Assembly: GCA_965198875.1 (NCBI GenBank)
Contig: CBDAPU010000001.1
Span: forward strand, 62,001 to 126,000
Source of the DNA: CBDAPU01 sp965198875
GTDB lineage: Bacteria > Pseudomonadota > Gammaproteobacteria > Eutrophobiales > Eutrophobiaceae
Reading direction: 5' to 3'
Length of the DNA stretch: 64,000 nucleotides
Shown: positions 28,242 through 38,593 of the stretch, piece by piece
Layout: each line of letters starts with the position of its first letter
How positions within the stretch are numbered: position 1 is the first letter of the stretch
Translations under genes and position numbers: made by a program
The notes under the pieces: generated by a model
The model's database searches: none
What the model was told of the DNA's origin: nothing
What the model saw: only the letters and a program-made list of their open reading frames with translations

Positions 28242-30441
28242 GGTAGTCAAAGAGCAACACGGCCAGGGGCGGTAGCGTCAGCTGGATGGCCTGCTCGCAA
28301 CCATCGGCGGCAACGGGCTCGGACACCACCTCGCCCAGATTGCCGACATTGCCGCCGCCATACAGCTCGGAATCGGTATTGATCGCCTCGGTATAACGCC
28401 CGGCCAGGGGCACGCCGATATACTCGGCATGGCGCACCACTGGCGTGAAATTGGCTACCGCAAGGCACAGGGCGCCGCGCCCCTTTGACCAGCGCGCAAA
28501 GGCGAACAGGGAGCGCTCGGCATCGCCCACTCGTAGCCACTGGTGGCCTTCGCTCTCACAATCCAGGCTATGCAGTGCGGCTCTTGTGCAGTACAGGCGA
28601 TTCAGATCGGCGATCAGTCGTTGCACGCCCTGGTGCCAGTGCGTTTCCAGCAGGTGCCAGTCCAGTGAGCCGTCATGGTTCCATTCCCGCCCCTGGGCGA
28701 ACTCCCCGCCCATGAACAGCAACTTCTTGCCCGGATGCGCCCACATGAAGCCGTAGCAGGCGCGCAGATTGGCGAACTTCTGCCAGGCGTCGCCGGGCAT
28801 GCGATCCAGCAGTGAGCCCTTGCCGTGTACCACCTCATCATGACTTAACGGCAGGATGAAATTCTCGCTGAAGGCGTAGACCATGCCGAAGGTCATTTCA
28901 TTGTGGTGCCAGCAGCGATGCACCGGATCACGGCTCATGTAACTCAAGGTGTCGTTCATCCAGCCCATATTCCACTTGAAACCATAGCCGAGGCCACCGC
29001 CCCAAACCGGCCGAGAGACATTGGGCCAGGAGGTGGACTCTTCGGCGAAGGTGGCGATGTCGGGGAAGTCGGCGTACAGGATCTCATTGAGCCTACGGTT
29101 AAAAGCGATGGCCTGCAGGTTCTCCTTGCCGCCGTACTCATTCGGGATCCACTGCCCGTCCTTGCGGCTGTAGTCCAGGTACAGCATGGAGGCCACCGCA
29201 TCCACCCGAATGCCATCCAGATGAAACTCGCGCAGCCAGTAGCGCGCACTGGCGATCAGGTAGTTTTGCACCTCATGTCTGCCGAAGTTGTAGATGTAGG
29301 TATTCCAGTCCGGGTGATAGCCCTGCCGCTCATCCTCATGCTCATACAGGGCGGTGCCGTCAAAGCGGGCGATGCCGTGGGGGTCGTTGGGAAAATGCCC
29401 CGGCACCCAGTCGAGAATAACGCCGAGCCCGGCGCGGTGGCAGCCATCCACAAACCGCCGAAAGCCATCGGGGTCGCCGAAGCGGCTGCTGGGCGCAAAC
29501 TGCGACAGGGGCTGGTAACCCCAGGAGCCATCAAAGGGGTATTCGGTGAGCGGTAGCAGCTCTATATGGGTGAAACCCAGGTCCGCCACATGGGGGATCA
29601 ACTGCGCGGCCAGCTCGTCATAATCCAGATAGCGATTGTTCTCATCCGCTACGCGCCGCCAGGAGCCGAGGTGTACTTCATAGACCGAGATGGGTGCAGC
29701 GCGGGATTGTCGCTCGGCACGTTTGCCCATCCACTCATCATCGCCCCATACATACCGGGTGGCCGACGCCACCACCGAGGCCGTGGCCGGTGGACGTTCG
29801 GCATAGCGGGCAAAGGGATCGGCTTTTAACGGCAAGCGCTGACCATGAATGCCCACCACCTCATATTTATAACGTGCGCCCTCGCCCACCTGCGGCAGAA
29901 AGATCTCCCAGATCCCGCTGCTGTAACGGCGGCGCATGGGGTGTACTCGCCCATCCCAGTCATTAAAATCGCCGACCACCGAGACCCGTTGGGCATTGGG
30001 CGCCCAGACGCTGAACACGACCCCCGCCACGCCCTCATGGGTGATGCAATGGGCGCCCAGGAAGCGATCACAGTCGAACGCCTCCCCGGCTGCATATCGG
30101 CCCAGGGTCTCTTCCCCATAGACGGGCGAAAAACGGAAGGGATCCTCACACAGGCGCTGATGTCCGCCCCGATAGACGCTAAGGGTGTAGGCTGAGTCGG
30201 CGGCGCTAACATCAGCGAGCACCTCAAACAGGCCATCGGCATGAATGCGCTCAAAGGGCAAGGCGGCGCCAGGGCGCAATTCAGCATCGAGATTCAGTAG
30301 CACACGATCAGCACCGGGCAGGAAAACCCTGACAAGCAGTTGAGCGTTGCTGCGGTGCGGCCCGAGGATGGCGAAGGGATCGGAGTGGCGCGCATTGACA
30401 AGGGCGCTGATGTCGTCATCGGATAATAGCGAGGTGGCCAC
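28219..30441 (-). CDS. glgB: 1,4-alpha-glucan branching enzyme
   Basis: Makes alpha-1,6 branches in glycogen. 740 residues, close to E. coli GlgB (728). It has the long N-terminal part with an extra beta-sandwich and a CBM48 domain (VVFSVWAPNAQRVSVVGDFN), then a GH13 barrel: VILDWVPGHFP, GIRVDAVASMLYLDYSR (nucleophile Asp), TFAEESTSWP (acid/base Glu), LPLSHDEVVHGK (third Asp). The start codon appears to be GTG at 30439-30441 with a poor ribosome site. First gene of the minus-strand glucan run glgB-glgX-malQ. Confidence 0.96.
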
Positions 30442-30742
30442 GGTTGCCGATTAAATCGAAATTTATGCCATTCCTCAAGCGGTATTTTGTAGCGGGCAAC
30501 GCATAATCGCCCAGCGTGAACGGCCTGTATATTGAAGGGACAGAGTAAAAACACCCAGTCAAGAACATGGGCAATCACAGTAAATAAGGATGGCAGGAAG
30601 CACGTTGATGATAGCTACTTTCCAAGCCATGCCGGATCACCTAAAATTACCGCATCACTTAATTGCCAGCAAGCACGCACAAGTCAGCCACAGCGCCGTT
30701 GATAATAACCGGCACGATACAGTTTTTGAGGATCCCCGATAA
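30442..30742. other. Divergent promoter region, glgB / glgP
   Basis: About 300 bases separating the minus-strand glgB run from the plus-strand glgP run, so it must contain both promoters. GAGGA lies ten bases before the glgP ATG. I could not pick promoter hexamers with confidence, and no operator-like palindrome stood out. Confidence 0.5.
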
Positions 30743-33187
30743 ATGACGAACCCTGAATTGAGCAGGCCGGATGCATCATCATCGCCCGCATTACGGGACG
30801 ATATACGCCGCGCCTTGATCCATGAGTCGGCGAAGGACTACGCATCGGCCAGCTCCCATGACTGGATGATGGCCCTGGCGCACCTGGCGCGCAACCGCCT
30901 GGCCGAGCGCTGGGTGGCGCACCGCACCGATGACCGCAAGCGGCACAGCAAGACGGTGAATTACCTGTCCATGGAATTTCTGATCGGGCGGATGTTACGC
31001 AATGCCCTGGACGCCCTTGGTCTGACCGCCGCTGTTGAGCGACTGATGGATGAGTCGGCGCTGTCGCTGGCCGATGCCCTGGAAACCGAGATGGATCCCG
31101 GTCTTGGCAATGGCGGTCTCGGTCGGCTGGCCGCCTGCTACATGGAATCCCTGGCCGAGTGCAACATCCCCAGCGTTGGCTACGGGATCCGCTATCAATT
31201 CGGCCTGTTTGAGCAACGCATAAAAAACGGTCGCCAGTTTGAGCGCCCCGATCTCTGGCTGGCGGTCGGTAGCCCGTGGGAATTTCCACGGCCGAATATC
31301 AGTTACGATGTGCATTTTAATGGCCGCGTGGCGCACGGGGCGAGCGGCGCCGCCTGGGTGGACACCGATCCGGTACGCGCCATTGCATTTGATTTTTTCG
31401 TACCCGGCTACCGCTCCCATGCCGTGTCCCTGCTGCGCCTGTGGTCGGCCAGCCCGGCCACGGAAATCGATCTTGGTCAATTCAACCGCGGCGATTTTAT
31501 CTCGGCTATGGAGCAGCAACTCTCCTCGTCCGCCCTGTCCAGCGTGCTCTACCCCAGTGACAACACGCCCACCGGCCAGGAGCTACGCCTCAAGCAGGAG
31601 TATTTTTTCTCCAGCGCTTCCTTGCAGGACATCCTGCGCCGCGCCCTGATCCGAGATGGCGATCTGCAGCGGCTACCGGCGCTGATGGCGATACACCTTA
31701 ACGACACCCATCCCGCCCTGTCTATTCCGGAGTTGATGCGCCTGCTGATGGATGAACATGGGCTCGGCTGGGACACCGCCTGGTCTATCTGCGAGCGCGT
31801 GTTTTCCTACACCAACCACACCCTGATGCAGGAAGCGCTGGAGGTCTGGCCGGTTAGTCTGCTGGAGCGCCTGCTGCCGCGCGTGCTGGAGATCATCTAC
31901 GAGATCAACGCACACCTGCTGGGGCGGGTATCGGCCAGCCGCCCGGGCGATGATGCGCTGCTCTCACGTCTGTCCATCATCGATGAGACACAGGGTCGGC
32001 GGGTACGCATGGCCAATCTCAGCATCGCCGCCAGCCACCATATCAACGGCGTCTCCAGGCTGCATTCGAGCATCGTGCGCAAGCGCCTGTTCGCCGATTT
32101 CGCCCACATCTACCCTGATCGCTTCGTCAATGTCACCAATGGCGTCACCCCCCGGCGCTGGCTGTTAAGCGCCAATCCGGCGCTAAGTCAGCTTATTGAT
32201 GCGTGCATCGGCAGTGGCTGGCGTGAAGACCTTACCCAACTCAGGCGCCTGGCCGAGTTCGCCGATGATGATGCCGTGCAGCAAGGGCTGGCCGCCGTCA
32301 AGCGTAAGAACAAACAGCGGCTGGCCACCTACCTCAGCGACCGCTATCAGCTTCATATACAACCGCACTGGCTACTGGATGTGCAGATCAAACGCATCCA
32401 CGAATACAAACGCCAGCTACTCAACCTGCTGTATTGCGTGCATCGCTATCTCAGCATCAAGGCGGCGCCGCACCAGGGCTGGCAGGCGCGCACAGTGGTG
32501 TTCGCCGGCAAGGCGGCGCCCGGCTACCATGCCGCCAAGTGCATCATCAAGACCATCAACAACGCCGCCGAGGTCATCAACAACGATCCCGCCACCAGCG
32601 ATCTGCTGCGGCTCATCTTCGTGCCGAACTACTCGGTATCGCTGGCCGAGTTGCTGATCCCGGCGGCCGAGCTATCCGAGCAGATCTCCATGGCCGGGAC
32701 TGAGGCCTCCGGCACTGGCAACATGAAGCTGGCGCTGAACGGCGCCCTGACCATCGGCACTGAGGACGGCGCCAATATCGAGATCAGCCATGCAGCGGGG
32801 CGTGATAATCTTTTCCTGTTCGGCCACACTGCCGAGAGCTTGGTCGCTCTGAATGCAGCCGGTTATGATCCGTATCATTACTACCACGAAACGCCCGGCA
32901 TCGCCGCAGCGCTGGATGCCTTGCGCTCAGGCTTTGACGGCCAGCACTACAGTGATGAGATGCGCGAGGTCACCAGCCTGTTGCTCGAAGCCGGTGACGG
33001 CTATCGCGTGCTGGCGGACTTTCACGCCTATGCCGAGATGCAGGCGCAGGTGGACGCCGTCTATGGCGATGCGGCGGCATGGCAGAGAATGGCCTTGCAT
33101 AACATCGCCAACATGGGATTTTTCTCCAGTGATCGTGCCGTCATGGAATACGCCCGCAACATCTGGGCGGTCAGCGCACGTAACTGA
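30743..33187 (+). CDS. glgP: Glycogen/maltodextrin phosphorylase
   Basis: PLP-dependent enzyme releasing glucose-1-phosphate from the non-reducing ends of glycogen or maltodextrin. 814 residues, matching E. coli GlgP (815). Seen: VNYLSMEFLIGRML near the N-terminus, DPGLGNGGLGRLAACYMESL, RRWLLSANPALS, and the PLP site EASGTGNMKLALNGALTIGT where the Lys after GNM carries the cofactor. GlgP versus MalP specificity cannot be decided; the neighbours suggest it serves both glycogen and imported maltodextrin. It leads an operon with the ParB-Usp fusion (41 bases downstream) and the phosphoesterase. Confidence 0.96.
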   Translation: MTNPELSRPDASSSPALRDDIRRALIHESAKDYASASSHDWMMALAHLARNRLAERWVAHRTDDRKRHSKTVNYLSMEFLIGRMLRNALDALGLTAAVERLMDESALSLADALETEMDPGLGNGGLGRLAACYMESLAECNIPSVGYGIRYQFGLFEQRIKNGRQFERPDLWLAVGSPWEFPRPNISYDVHFNGRVAHGASGAAWVDTDPVRAIAFDFFVPGYRSHAVSLLRLWSASPATEIDLGQFNRGDFISAMEQQLSSSALSSVLYPSDNTPTGQELRLKQEYFFSSASLQDILRRALIRDGDLQRLPALMAIHLNDTHPALSIPELMRLLMDEHGLGWDTAWSICERVFSYTNHTLMQEALEVWPVSLLERLLPRVLEIIYEINAHLLGRVSASRPGDDALLSRLSIIDETQGRRVRMANLSIAASHHINGVSRLHSSIVRKRLFADFAHIYPDRFVNVTNGVTPRRWLLSANPALSQLIDACIGSGWREDLTQLRRLAEFADDDAVQQGLAAVKRKNKQRLATYLSDRYQLHIQPHWLLDVQIKRIHEYKRQLLNLLYCVHRYLSIKAAPHQGWQARTVVFAGKAAPGYHAAKCIIKTINNAAEVINNDPATSDLLRLIFVPNYSVSLAELLIPAAELSEQISMAGTEASGTGNMKLALNGALTIGTEDGANIEISHAAGRDNLFLFGHTAESLVALNAAGYDPYHYYHETPGIAAALDALRSGFDGQHYSDEMREVTSLLLEAGDGYRVLADFHAYAEMQAQVDAVYGDAAAWQRMALHNIANMGFFSSDRAVMEYARNIWAVSARN

Positions 33188-33228
33188 CATCGCAACAGCT
33201 AATAACGCCAGAGCCGAGTCCACCAGCC

Positions 33229-34947
33229 ATGCAAACCGACCTTCCCGATCAGTCCGTCATCGTTGAGGATTTCCGTCAGGCGCGGCGCAAGGCGGCGCTG
33301 AATACGATACTCAACCGCATTCGCGGCGAGAACGCACAACTGCTCTCTTACGAGGACGTGATCCACCAGTTACAGGGGCGCGAGTTACCGGGGCGCGAGC
33401 TCAGGCAAATTCGCCTGGACGCCGTAGTCGGCAGCGTCGCCCGTTACAAGGACTTCACCCGCACCTTTCTGCCCAAAGAGGACAACCAGCGTGATCGCTG
33501 GTCGCGGGTGAAATTGCTGATGACCCGTAGCGGCCTGCCGCCCATTGAAGTCTATGACATCAACGGCAACTACTTCGTCAAGGACGGCAACCATCGCGTC
33601 TCGGTGGCGCGGGAGATGGGGCTGGAGACCATTGAAGCCTACGTCACACCGGTGATCACCCGCGTGCCCTTATCCGCCATTGATGACGCCAATGCCCTCA
33701 TCCTGAAATCCGAATATGCGGAGTTTCTCACCCACACACGGCTGGGCGACACCCGCCCCGATTCCACCCTGATGGCATCAGTGCCCAGCGCCTACCGTGA
33801 GTTGCTTGAGCACATCGATGTGCATCGTTATTACATGGGGATCACCCAGCACCGCGAAATAAGCTATGAGGAAGCGGCCAGCCATTGGCACGATGAGGTG
33901 TACCTGCCGGTAAAGGAATTGATCGCCGAGAACCATCTGCTGGCCGAATTCCCCGAGCGCACTGAGGCCGATCTGTACCTGTGGATCACGCGGCATAAAT
34001 GTGAATTGCAGGCGTACCTGGGCTGGGAGGTGCCGCAGGACGCCGTGATCGCAGATCTGCTGATGAGCAACCGCCCGGCCGGCCATGGCCTGCAACACCT
34101 GGGACGGCGGCTGCGATCACTGCTGAGGCTGGACAACGCCGATGAGCGGACGGTCAACGGCAGGCGTAGCTCGCCGGGCACAGGGGCCTGCGTGGCGGCG
34201 GAGGACTGTCTGCTTAAGACCATACTGGTGTTGATTGACGGCAGTGAGCCCGGTTGGGATGCGCTGGCGCGCGCCCTGGAGCTGGGGCAGGTGGATCAAG
34301 GGCAGATCCTTGGGCTGCTGCCAACGGCGGGTGCGGTCGAAGCTGGCCGAGATGTGGAGGCCGAGACCGCCCGCCTGCGTAATACCTGCGAGGCGGCGGG
34401 CCTGCGGCATACGCTGCTGCAGGTGGAGACGGATCTGGACGCCGCCTTGAGGCGGCATAGCCGACTCACCGATGTCTTTGTGGTCAATGTGACCGGGCGT
34501 GATGATGACGGCGGCGTCGACTGGGAGGCCTTGGAGACCATAATACAGGCCGTGGCCTGCCCGATGCTGATCCTGCGCGGTCATTCAAATCCCATGCGCC
34601 GTGTGTTGCTGATCAGCACCAGCGGCGAGGTGCCGGATGAGTCCCTGTGTACCGCCTGCTACATGGCGGCGCGGGAGAAGGTGACTTTTGAGGCGGCCGT
34701 GTTAAAGCCGCCCGCCGATCCCGAGGATAACACCGCCGGCATACGCGGCTACCTGGAAAAACGCGGGTTTGGCGATATTCCCGTCCATGCCGCTGAGGGG
34801 CTGGAAGATATCTTCGCCCTGCTGATCCGCCGGCCGGTGGATGGCATCATGATGAGCAAGGGGCCGGCTCAAAACCGCCGCTACAAGGCGGACTCGCTGG
34901 AGCGGCGGCTGTTGAGCAAGATCGACATACCGGTGTTGTTGTTTTAG
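33229..34947 (+). CDS. ParB-like / universal stress protein fusion
   Basis: 572 residues, no signal peptide or membrane helix. Residues ~60-145 carry a ParB/sulfiredoxin-like nuclease-fold motif (PPIEVYDINGNYFVKDGNHR, then VSVARE). A conserved helical region follows (~180-290: HIDVHRYYMGITQHREISYE, WITRHKCELQAYLGWEV). The C-terminal half looks like two universal-stress-protein domains: ~325-450 (KTILVLIDGSEPGWDALARA ... CPMLILRG) and ~453-572 (RRVLLISTSG ... IDIPVLLF). Usp domains often bind ATP/AMP; whether these do is not clear, since the GxxGS nucleotide motif is not obvious. It lies between glgP and a phosphoesterase, suggesting control of glycogen use under stress. Function unknown. Confidence 0.75.
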   Translation: MQTDLPDQSVIVEDFRQARRKAALNTILNRIRGENAQLLSYEDVIHQLQGRELPGRELRQIRLDAVVGSVARYKDFTRTFLPKEDNQRDRWSRVKLLMTRSGLPPIEVYDINGNYFVKDGNHRVSVAREMGLETIEAYVTPVITRVPLSAIDDANALILKSEYAEFLTHTRLGDTRPDSTLMASVPSAYRELLEHIDVHRYYMGITQHREISYEEAASHWHDEVYLPVKELIAENHLLAEFPERTEADLYLWITRHKCELQAYLGWEVPQDAVIADLLMSNRPAGHGLQHLGRRLRSLLRLDNADERTVNGRRSSPGTGACVAAEDCLLKTILVLIDGSEPGWDALARALELGQVDQGQILGLLPTAGAVEAGRDVEAETARLRNTCEAAGLRHTLLQVETDLDAALRRHSRLTDVFVVNVTGRDDDGGVDWEALETIIQAVACPMLILRGHSNPMRRVLLISTSGEVPDESLCTACYMAAREKVTFEAAVLKPPADPEDNTAGIRGYLEKRGFGDIPVHAAEGLEDIFALLIRRPVDGIMMSKGPAQNRRYKADSLERRLLSKIDIPVLLF

Positions 34948-34950
34948 CCC

Positions 34951-35604
34951 ATGCTGCGCCTGCTTCGCAATCGCCTGCCGGTCTACCCCACCCGCCGTGC
35001 GTTGCGAGAGCATCATCAGGGTGATCATCAACAGCAGGCGGGCAGTGATCATCGCATTCGCATTTACGCCATTGCCGATGTGCATTCGCCGGATCATTTT
35101 CGTATGCCGCGGCTCAGCCTCAGGGATTATGATCTGGTGATCACCCTGGGCGACATCCCGGCGGCCACCCTGGAGTACATCTCTTTTATGGCCGGCAACA
35201 TACCGTGCATCGGCGTGCTGGGGAATCATGATCCCGCATCGATCAACGGCTTTAACGATCTGCATGACAAGACCGTCACCATCGGCGGCGTGCGTATCGG
35301 CGGCGTCGGCGGCGCCCCCCGTTACCGGCGCGCGCCCAATCACTACAGCGAGCGGCAGATCGGGCGCCTGCTGAAAAAAATGCCGCAGGTCGATATCTTC
35401 ATTTCGCACTCACCGCCGCTGATCACCAGCCGTGACGAGGATCGCCTGCATCGCGGCTTCTCCGCCTTTGATCACTACCTGCAAGAGCGGCCACCGCATT
35501 ACTGGCTGCACGGGCACCTGCAATGCCGCTCCGAGACGCGCATTAATTCCACCGCCATCTACAGCATCTCCGAGCAGCAGGCCCTGGAGCTAAGGTTTAA
35601 GTAA
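34951..35604 (+). CDS. Calcineurin-like metallophosphoesterase
   Basis: 217 residues. Metal-binding motifs in order: YAIADVHSPDHF (DxH), LGDIPAA (GDxx), VLGNHDPAS (GNHD), FISHSPP (H), WLHGHLQC (GHxx). This is the complete two-metal set of the superfamily. The small size, the DxHS variant and lack of a signal suggest a cytosolic phosphodiesterase or phosphatase of the YfcE/MJ0936-like group; the substrate is unknown. It begins three bases after the ParB-Usp gene stops, so the two are certainly one transcript. Confidence 0.85.
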   Translation: MLRLLRNRLPVYPTRRALREHHQGDHQQQAGSDHRIRIYAIADVHSPDHFRMPRLSLRDYDLVITLGDIPAATLEYISFMAGNIPCIGVLGNHDPASINGFNDLHDKTVTIGGVRIGGVGGAPRYRRAPNHYSERQIGRLLKKMPQVDIFISHSPPLITSRDEDRLHRGFSAFDHYLQERPPHYWLHGHLQCRSETRINSTAIYSISEQQALELRFK

Positions 35605-35742
35605 CACAGGCCAGTGAAAACACGGCAGATCGAGGCAAACAGATACATAATAGTCGGCGCAATGTCATAACAGGCGATTATGAGAAGTTGTCCGGGAGCC
35701 GTCATGCTACTGCATAGCGGGGCTGTCTGCAGCATCCACGCA

Positions 35743-36306
35743 TCATTCACCCTCATCACAGGGGTATTTCGCTTGCAGGGCCTCATACATCGCCAGGGTC
35801 GCCGGACGGCTTTTATCATCCAAATCGGTCAGGTGCTCGTAGGTGGTGGTGATGATGTCGGCGGTCTTCAACCCTGTCGGCAGGCACATATCCAGCAGCT
35901 CGCCCGTATCCAGCTCCTTGAACAAGGCGAACATCGCATTGCTGTCCAGCTCGAAGACCACGGCGGCGGTGGAAGCGTAGCCCAGTGCCCCGAGCTTGCC
36001 GCCGAACTGCAAACCGGCGATCATGCCGCGCGCAAGGCCGGCACACAGCACGATATCCTCATCACTCGGTCGCACATCGCCATTGAGCGCATTCACATAG
36101 GGGCGACAATTCGATAACCATTTCTCGGCCGTGATCACAAAGGCATGGGGTTTATCCATGCCTGCCCTGCTCTCTTGCGCTGCAAGGCTCGGCATGATCG
36201 CTAACGAGGCGACAACCAGGGATAGGATAGGTAACCACCCCCCAGGCCAGCGCAGGGTTATTCCGTGGCATAAAATCGTCTTTATCAGCAGAGCGTTTTG
36301 CATCAT
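35743..36306 (-). CDS. Exported protein resembling Rap1a/Tai immunity family
   Basis: 187 residues, with a signal-like hydrophobic segment (WLPILSLVVASLAIMPSLAA, cut near AAQES) after an unusually long basic start; a shorter start is possible. The mature part has the pattern ALCxGLARGMIAGLQFGGKL, a MCLPTGL segment, and the tail ATLAMYEALQAKYPC, which resembles the Rap1a/Tai family (C-x-P, then AL...FPC). Those proteins are periplasmic, and some neutralise peptidoglycan-amidase effectors of type VI secretion. No effector is adjacent, so a general periplasmic role is equally likely. Confidence 0.6.
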   Translation of the reverse strand: MMQNALLIKTILCHGITLRWPGGWLPILSLVVASLAIMPSLAAQESRAGMDKPHAFVITAEKWLSNCRPYVNALNGDVRPSDEDIVLCAGLARGMIAGLQFGGKLGALGYASTAAVVFELDSNAMFALFKELDTGELLDMCLPTGLKTADIITTTYEHLTDLDDKSRPATLAMYEALQAKYPCDEGE

Positions 36307-36566
36307 TCCCGTTTTATAACGAGCCGCCTGCTATGCCGGTTTTCATTGCGCTATGTGATCCGCCAGGCATTATTTTTGCGCTGATGTTGTTTTCGGCCAC
36401 AACATAACAACGGCCTTATTCCGCGCTCGCCCGGCCTTTTGCAGGATGCTTCACTGTGCATTTGTTTGATGTCTATTATGGTCATGGGAAGTTACGCATC
36501 TAAACTGGCTGCTCAGATAACACTATCAAGATAACATGGCTTGAGCTTATCAGGTGGATGAAGTCA

Positions 36567-36657
36567 TGGCGGAGAGGGTGGGATTCGAACCCACGAAGGG
36601 CTATGAACCCTTGCCGGTTTTCAAGACCGGTGCATTCAACCGCTCTGCCACCTCTCC
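36567..36657 (-). tRNA. tRNA-Ser (anticodon UGA)
   Basis: Reverse complement folds as a class II tRNA. Acceptor arms GGAGAGG (36651-36657) and CCTCTCC (36571-36577) pair fully; the discriminator is G and CCA is encoded. The anticodon arm CCGGTCTTGAAAACCGG reads TGA, for UCN serine codons. A long variable arm (CAAGGGTTCATAGCCCTTCG) and the T-loop GGGTTCGAATCCC are clear. Confidence 0.97.
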
Positions 36658-36750
36658 GGCACGCTGACAAAGGCGCATTCTAGCCAACTTGTCGTGACTC
36701 TGACAGCGTGATCATTCAGGATGGCGGAAATAAATGCCCGGGGAATTGCC

Positions 36751-37494
36751 ATGTTTGAGATAACTCGATTAGAGCGCTGGTCGAAATACCTGCTCTACCT
36801 GTGCCTGTTTATCCTGGTGATGATGATTCTCGCTTTGGCCGCACGGGTGATGTTTCAATTATCCCCCCGGGGTGTGTTTCAGGTCTATGTCGCAGGCGCC
36901 GGGATTGGCCTGTGCCTGAGTGCGCTGGGGTTACTTGCACTGGCTCTGGCCTTATGGAATAAATCGAAGACGCTTCTCAGATACAGTCTTTTGAGTATCC
37001 TGCATGGCGCCCTGCCTGCATTGGCGGCTGTGATTATTGTCGGCCCGGCGAGCCTTCGCGCCCCCCTGATCCATGACCTCACCACGGACACGCAAGCACC
37101 GCCGGAGTTTATTGCGGCGAAGATGCTGAGGGCGCCCGGTGATAATAGCCTTAATTATGGGGGCATGGAAACAGCCGCCCAGCAAGGGGATGCTTTCCCT
37201 GATTTACAACCCATTATCACTGAGCTGGACCCGGAGGCGGCGTATCGACGTTGCCTTTTGATCATAGATGCGTTGGGCTGGACACTGACAGGCAGCGATA
37301 GCCGCAGCGGTCACATTGAGGCCTATGAGGCCTCCGCCCTGTTCGGCTTCATTGATGATGTGGTCATACGCATCATGGCCGATGGCGAGAATACCCGCAT
37401 AGATATTCGTTCGGCGTCCCGGATCGGCACGGGCGATCTGGGTGAAAACGCCAGGCGGATCAGGGGATTTATCAGACAATTTGAGGGGATGTAA
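36751..37494 (+). CDS. DUF1499-containing membrane protein
   Basis: About 247 residues from the ATG at 36751 (MFEITRLERWSKYLLYLCLF); the ATG at 36721 is an alternative. Three or four hydrophobic helices fill residues ~10-120. The C-terminal part matches DUF1499: AAYRRCLLIIDALGWTL, RSGHIEAYEASALFGFIDDV, VIRI, then TRIDIRSASRIGTGDLG. The family is widespread and of unknown function; most members are predicted membrane or exported proteins. It starts about 95 bases from the tRNA on the opposite strand and is a stand-alone gene. Confidence 0.85.
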   Translation: MFEITRLERWSKYLLYLCLFILVMMILALAARVMFQLSPRGVFQVYVAGAGIGLCLSALGLLALALALWNKSKTLLRYSLLSILHGALPALAAVIIVGPASLRAPLIHDLTTDTQAPPEFIAAKMLRAPGDNSLNYGGMETAAQQGDAFPDLQPIITELDPEAAYRRCLLIIDALGWTLTGSDSRSGHIEAYEASALFGFIDDVVIRIMADGENTRIDIRSASRIGTGDLGENARRIRGFIRQFEGM

Positions 37495-37665
37495 TGAATG
37501 TCGCACTTTTGATGTATTATGTTGCTGGCGGTGTTTTACTTCGCCGTCATTGCGTTTTCAAATTGTTGCAGTAGTATTCTTATCTGGAACAATGCTTGAA
37601 ATTCGATGTCACAACCCACAGTATTAGCAACATCAGTTTTATCGAGATCTTAACGGAGGTTAGCG

Positions 37666-38337
37666 ATGAATCAGAATTACGCCGTAGCAGCCCGACCCGC
37701 CGAGTCCGTCCTGGCGACCAACAAGCTGATCCGTAACACTTACAGCCTGCTTTCCATGACCCTGCTGTTCAGTGCAGGCACGGCAGGCGCCGCCATGTTG
37801 ATGAACCTGCCCCCCATGAGCCCGCTGCTCGTATTAGGCGGCTATTTCGGATTGTTATATCTGACGGCCACGCTCAGGAACAGCGCCTGGGGGCTGGCCT
37901 CGGTATTCGCCCTGACCGGCTTCATGGGTCTCACCCTGGGGCCTATCCTCAACATCTACATCCACGCCTTCTCCAACGGCAGTCAGTTGGTGATGCTGGC
38001 GCTGGGCGGCACGGGCGTCATCTTCCTGGGTCTGTCCGGCTATGCCTTGACCACCCGTAAAGATTTCAGCTTCATGGGCGGTTTTATCATGGTGGGCATA
38101 CTGGTCATGTTCCTGGCCGGGATCTGCGCCTGGTTATTTTCGATGCCCGCCCTCTCTCTGGCTGTGTCGGCGGCGTTTATCCTGTTGATGTCCGCATTGA
38201 TTCTGTATCAAACCGGTGAGATGGTCCATGGCGGTGAAACTAATTACATCATGGCCACCATCACCCTGTATGTGTCCATTTATAACCTGTTCACCAGCTT
38301 GTTGCACCTGCTCGGCGCATTTTCAGGAGAGGATTAG
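37666..38337 (+). CDS. Bax inhibitor-1 family (YccA-like) membrane protein
   Basis: 223 residues with about seven membrane helices. A strong GGAGGT lies upstream of the ATG. The start NKLIRNTYSLLSMTLLFSAG and the C-terminal ALILYQTGEMVHGGETNYI then YVSIYNLFTSLLHLLG match bacterial BI-1/YccA proteins, which modulate FtsH in E. coli and may act as pH-sensitive ion channels. A strong terminator follows the stop codon, making it monocistronic. Confidence 0.93.
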   Translation: MNQNYAVAARPAESVLATNKLIRNTYSLLSMTLLFSAGTAGAAMLMNLPPMSPLLVLGGYFGLLYLTATLRNSAWGLASVFALTGFMGLTLGPILNIYIHAFSNGSQLVMLALGGTGVIFLGLSGYALTTRKDFSFMGGFIMVGILVMFLAGICAWLFSMPALSLAVSAAFILLMSALILYQTGEMVHGGETNYIMATITLYVSIYNLFTSLLHLLGAFSGED

Positions 38338-38360
38338 ATAAGCCTTCCAATAGTGAGATA

Positions 38361-38386
38361 AAACCCCGGCCTGCCGGGGTTTTTTT
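38361..38386 (+). terminator. Rho-independent terminator
   Basis: CCCCGGC (38364-38370) pairs with GCCGGGG (38373-38379), flanked by AAA and a T7 run (38380-38386). It lies 24 bases past the stop of the Bax-inhibitor gene. Confidence 0.88.
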
Positions 38387-38593
38387 ATGCCTGCACTTAA
38401 AACTACAATACGGCGTCTCATAGAGCGCCAGCCGGCAGCATGATGTGGTGATAATGCACTTCGCTTAAAACTCATAACACGGCATGTCCTGGAGAGTTGC
38501 TGTATCTGCAAGTGAGTTTTGCTATGATTGCGCCTCTTTTTTCCGAAGACACCAAATGGATAAATACATTCGATCATTGAACAGGAGAGAGAT

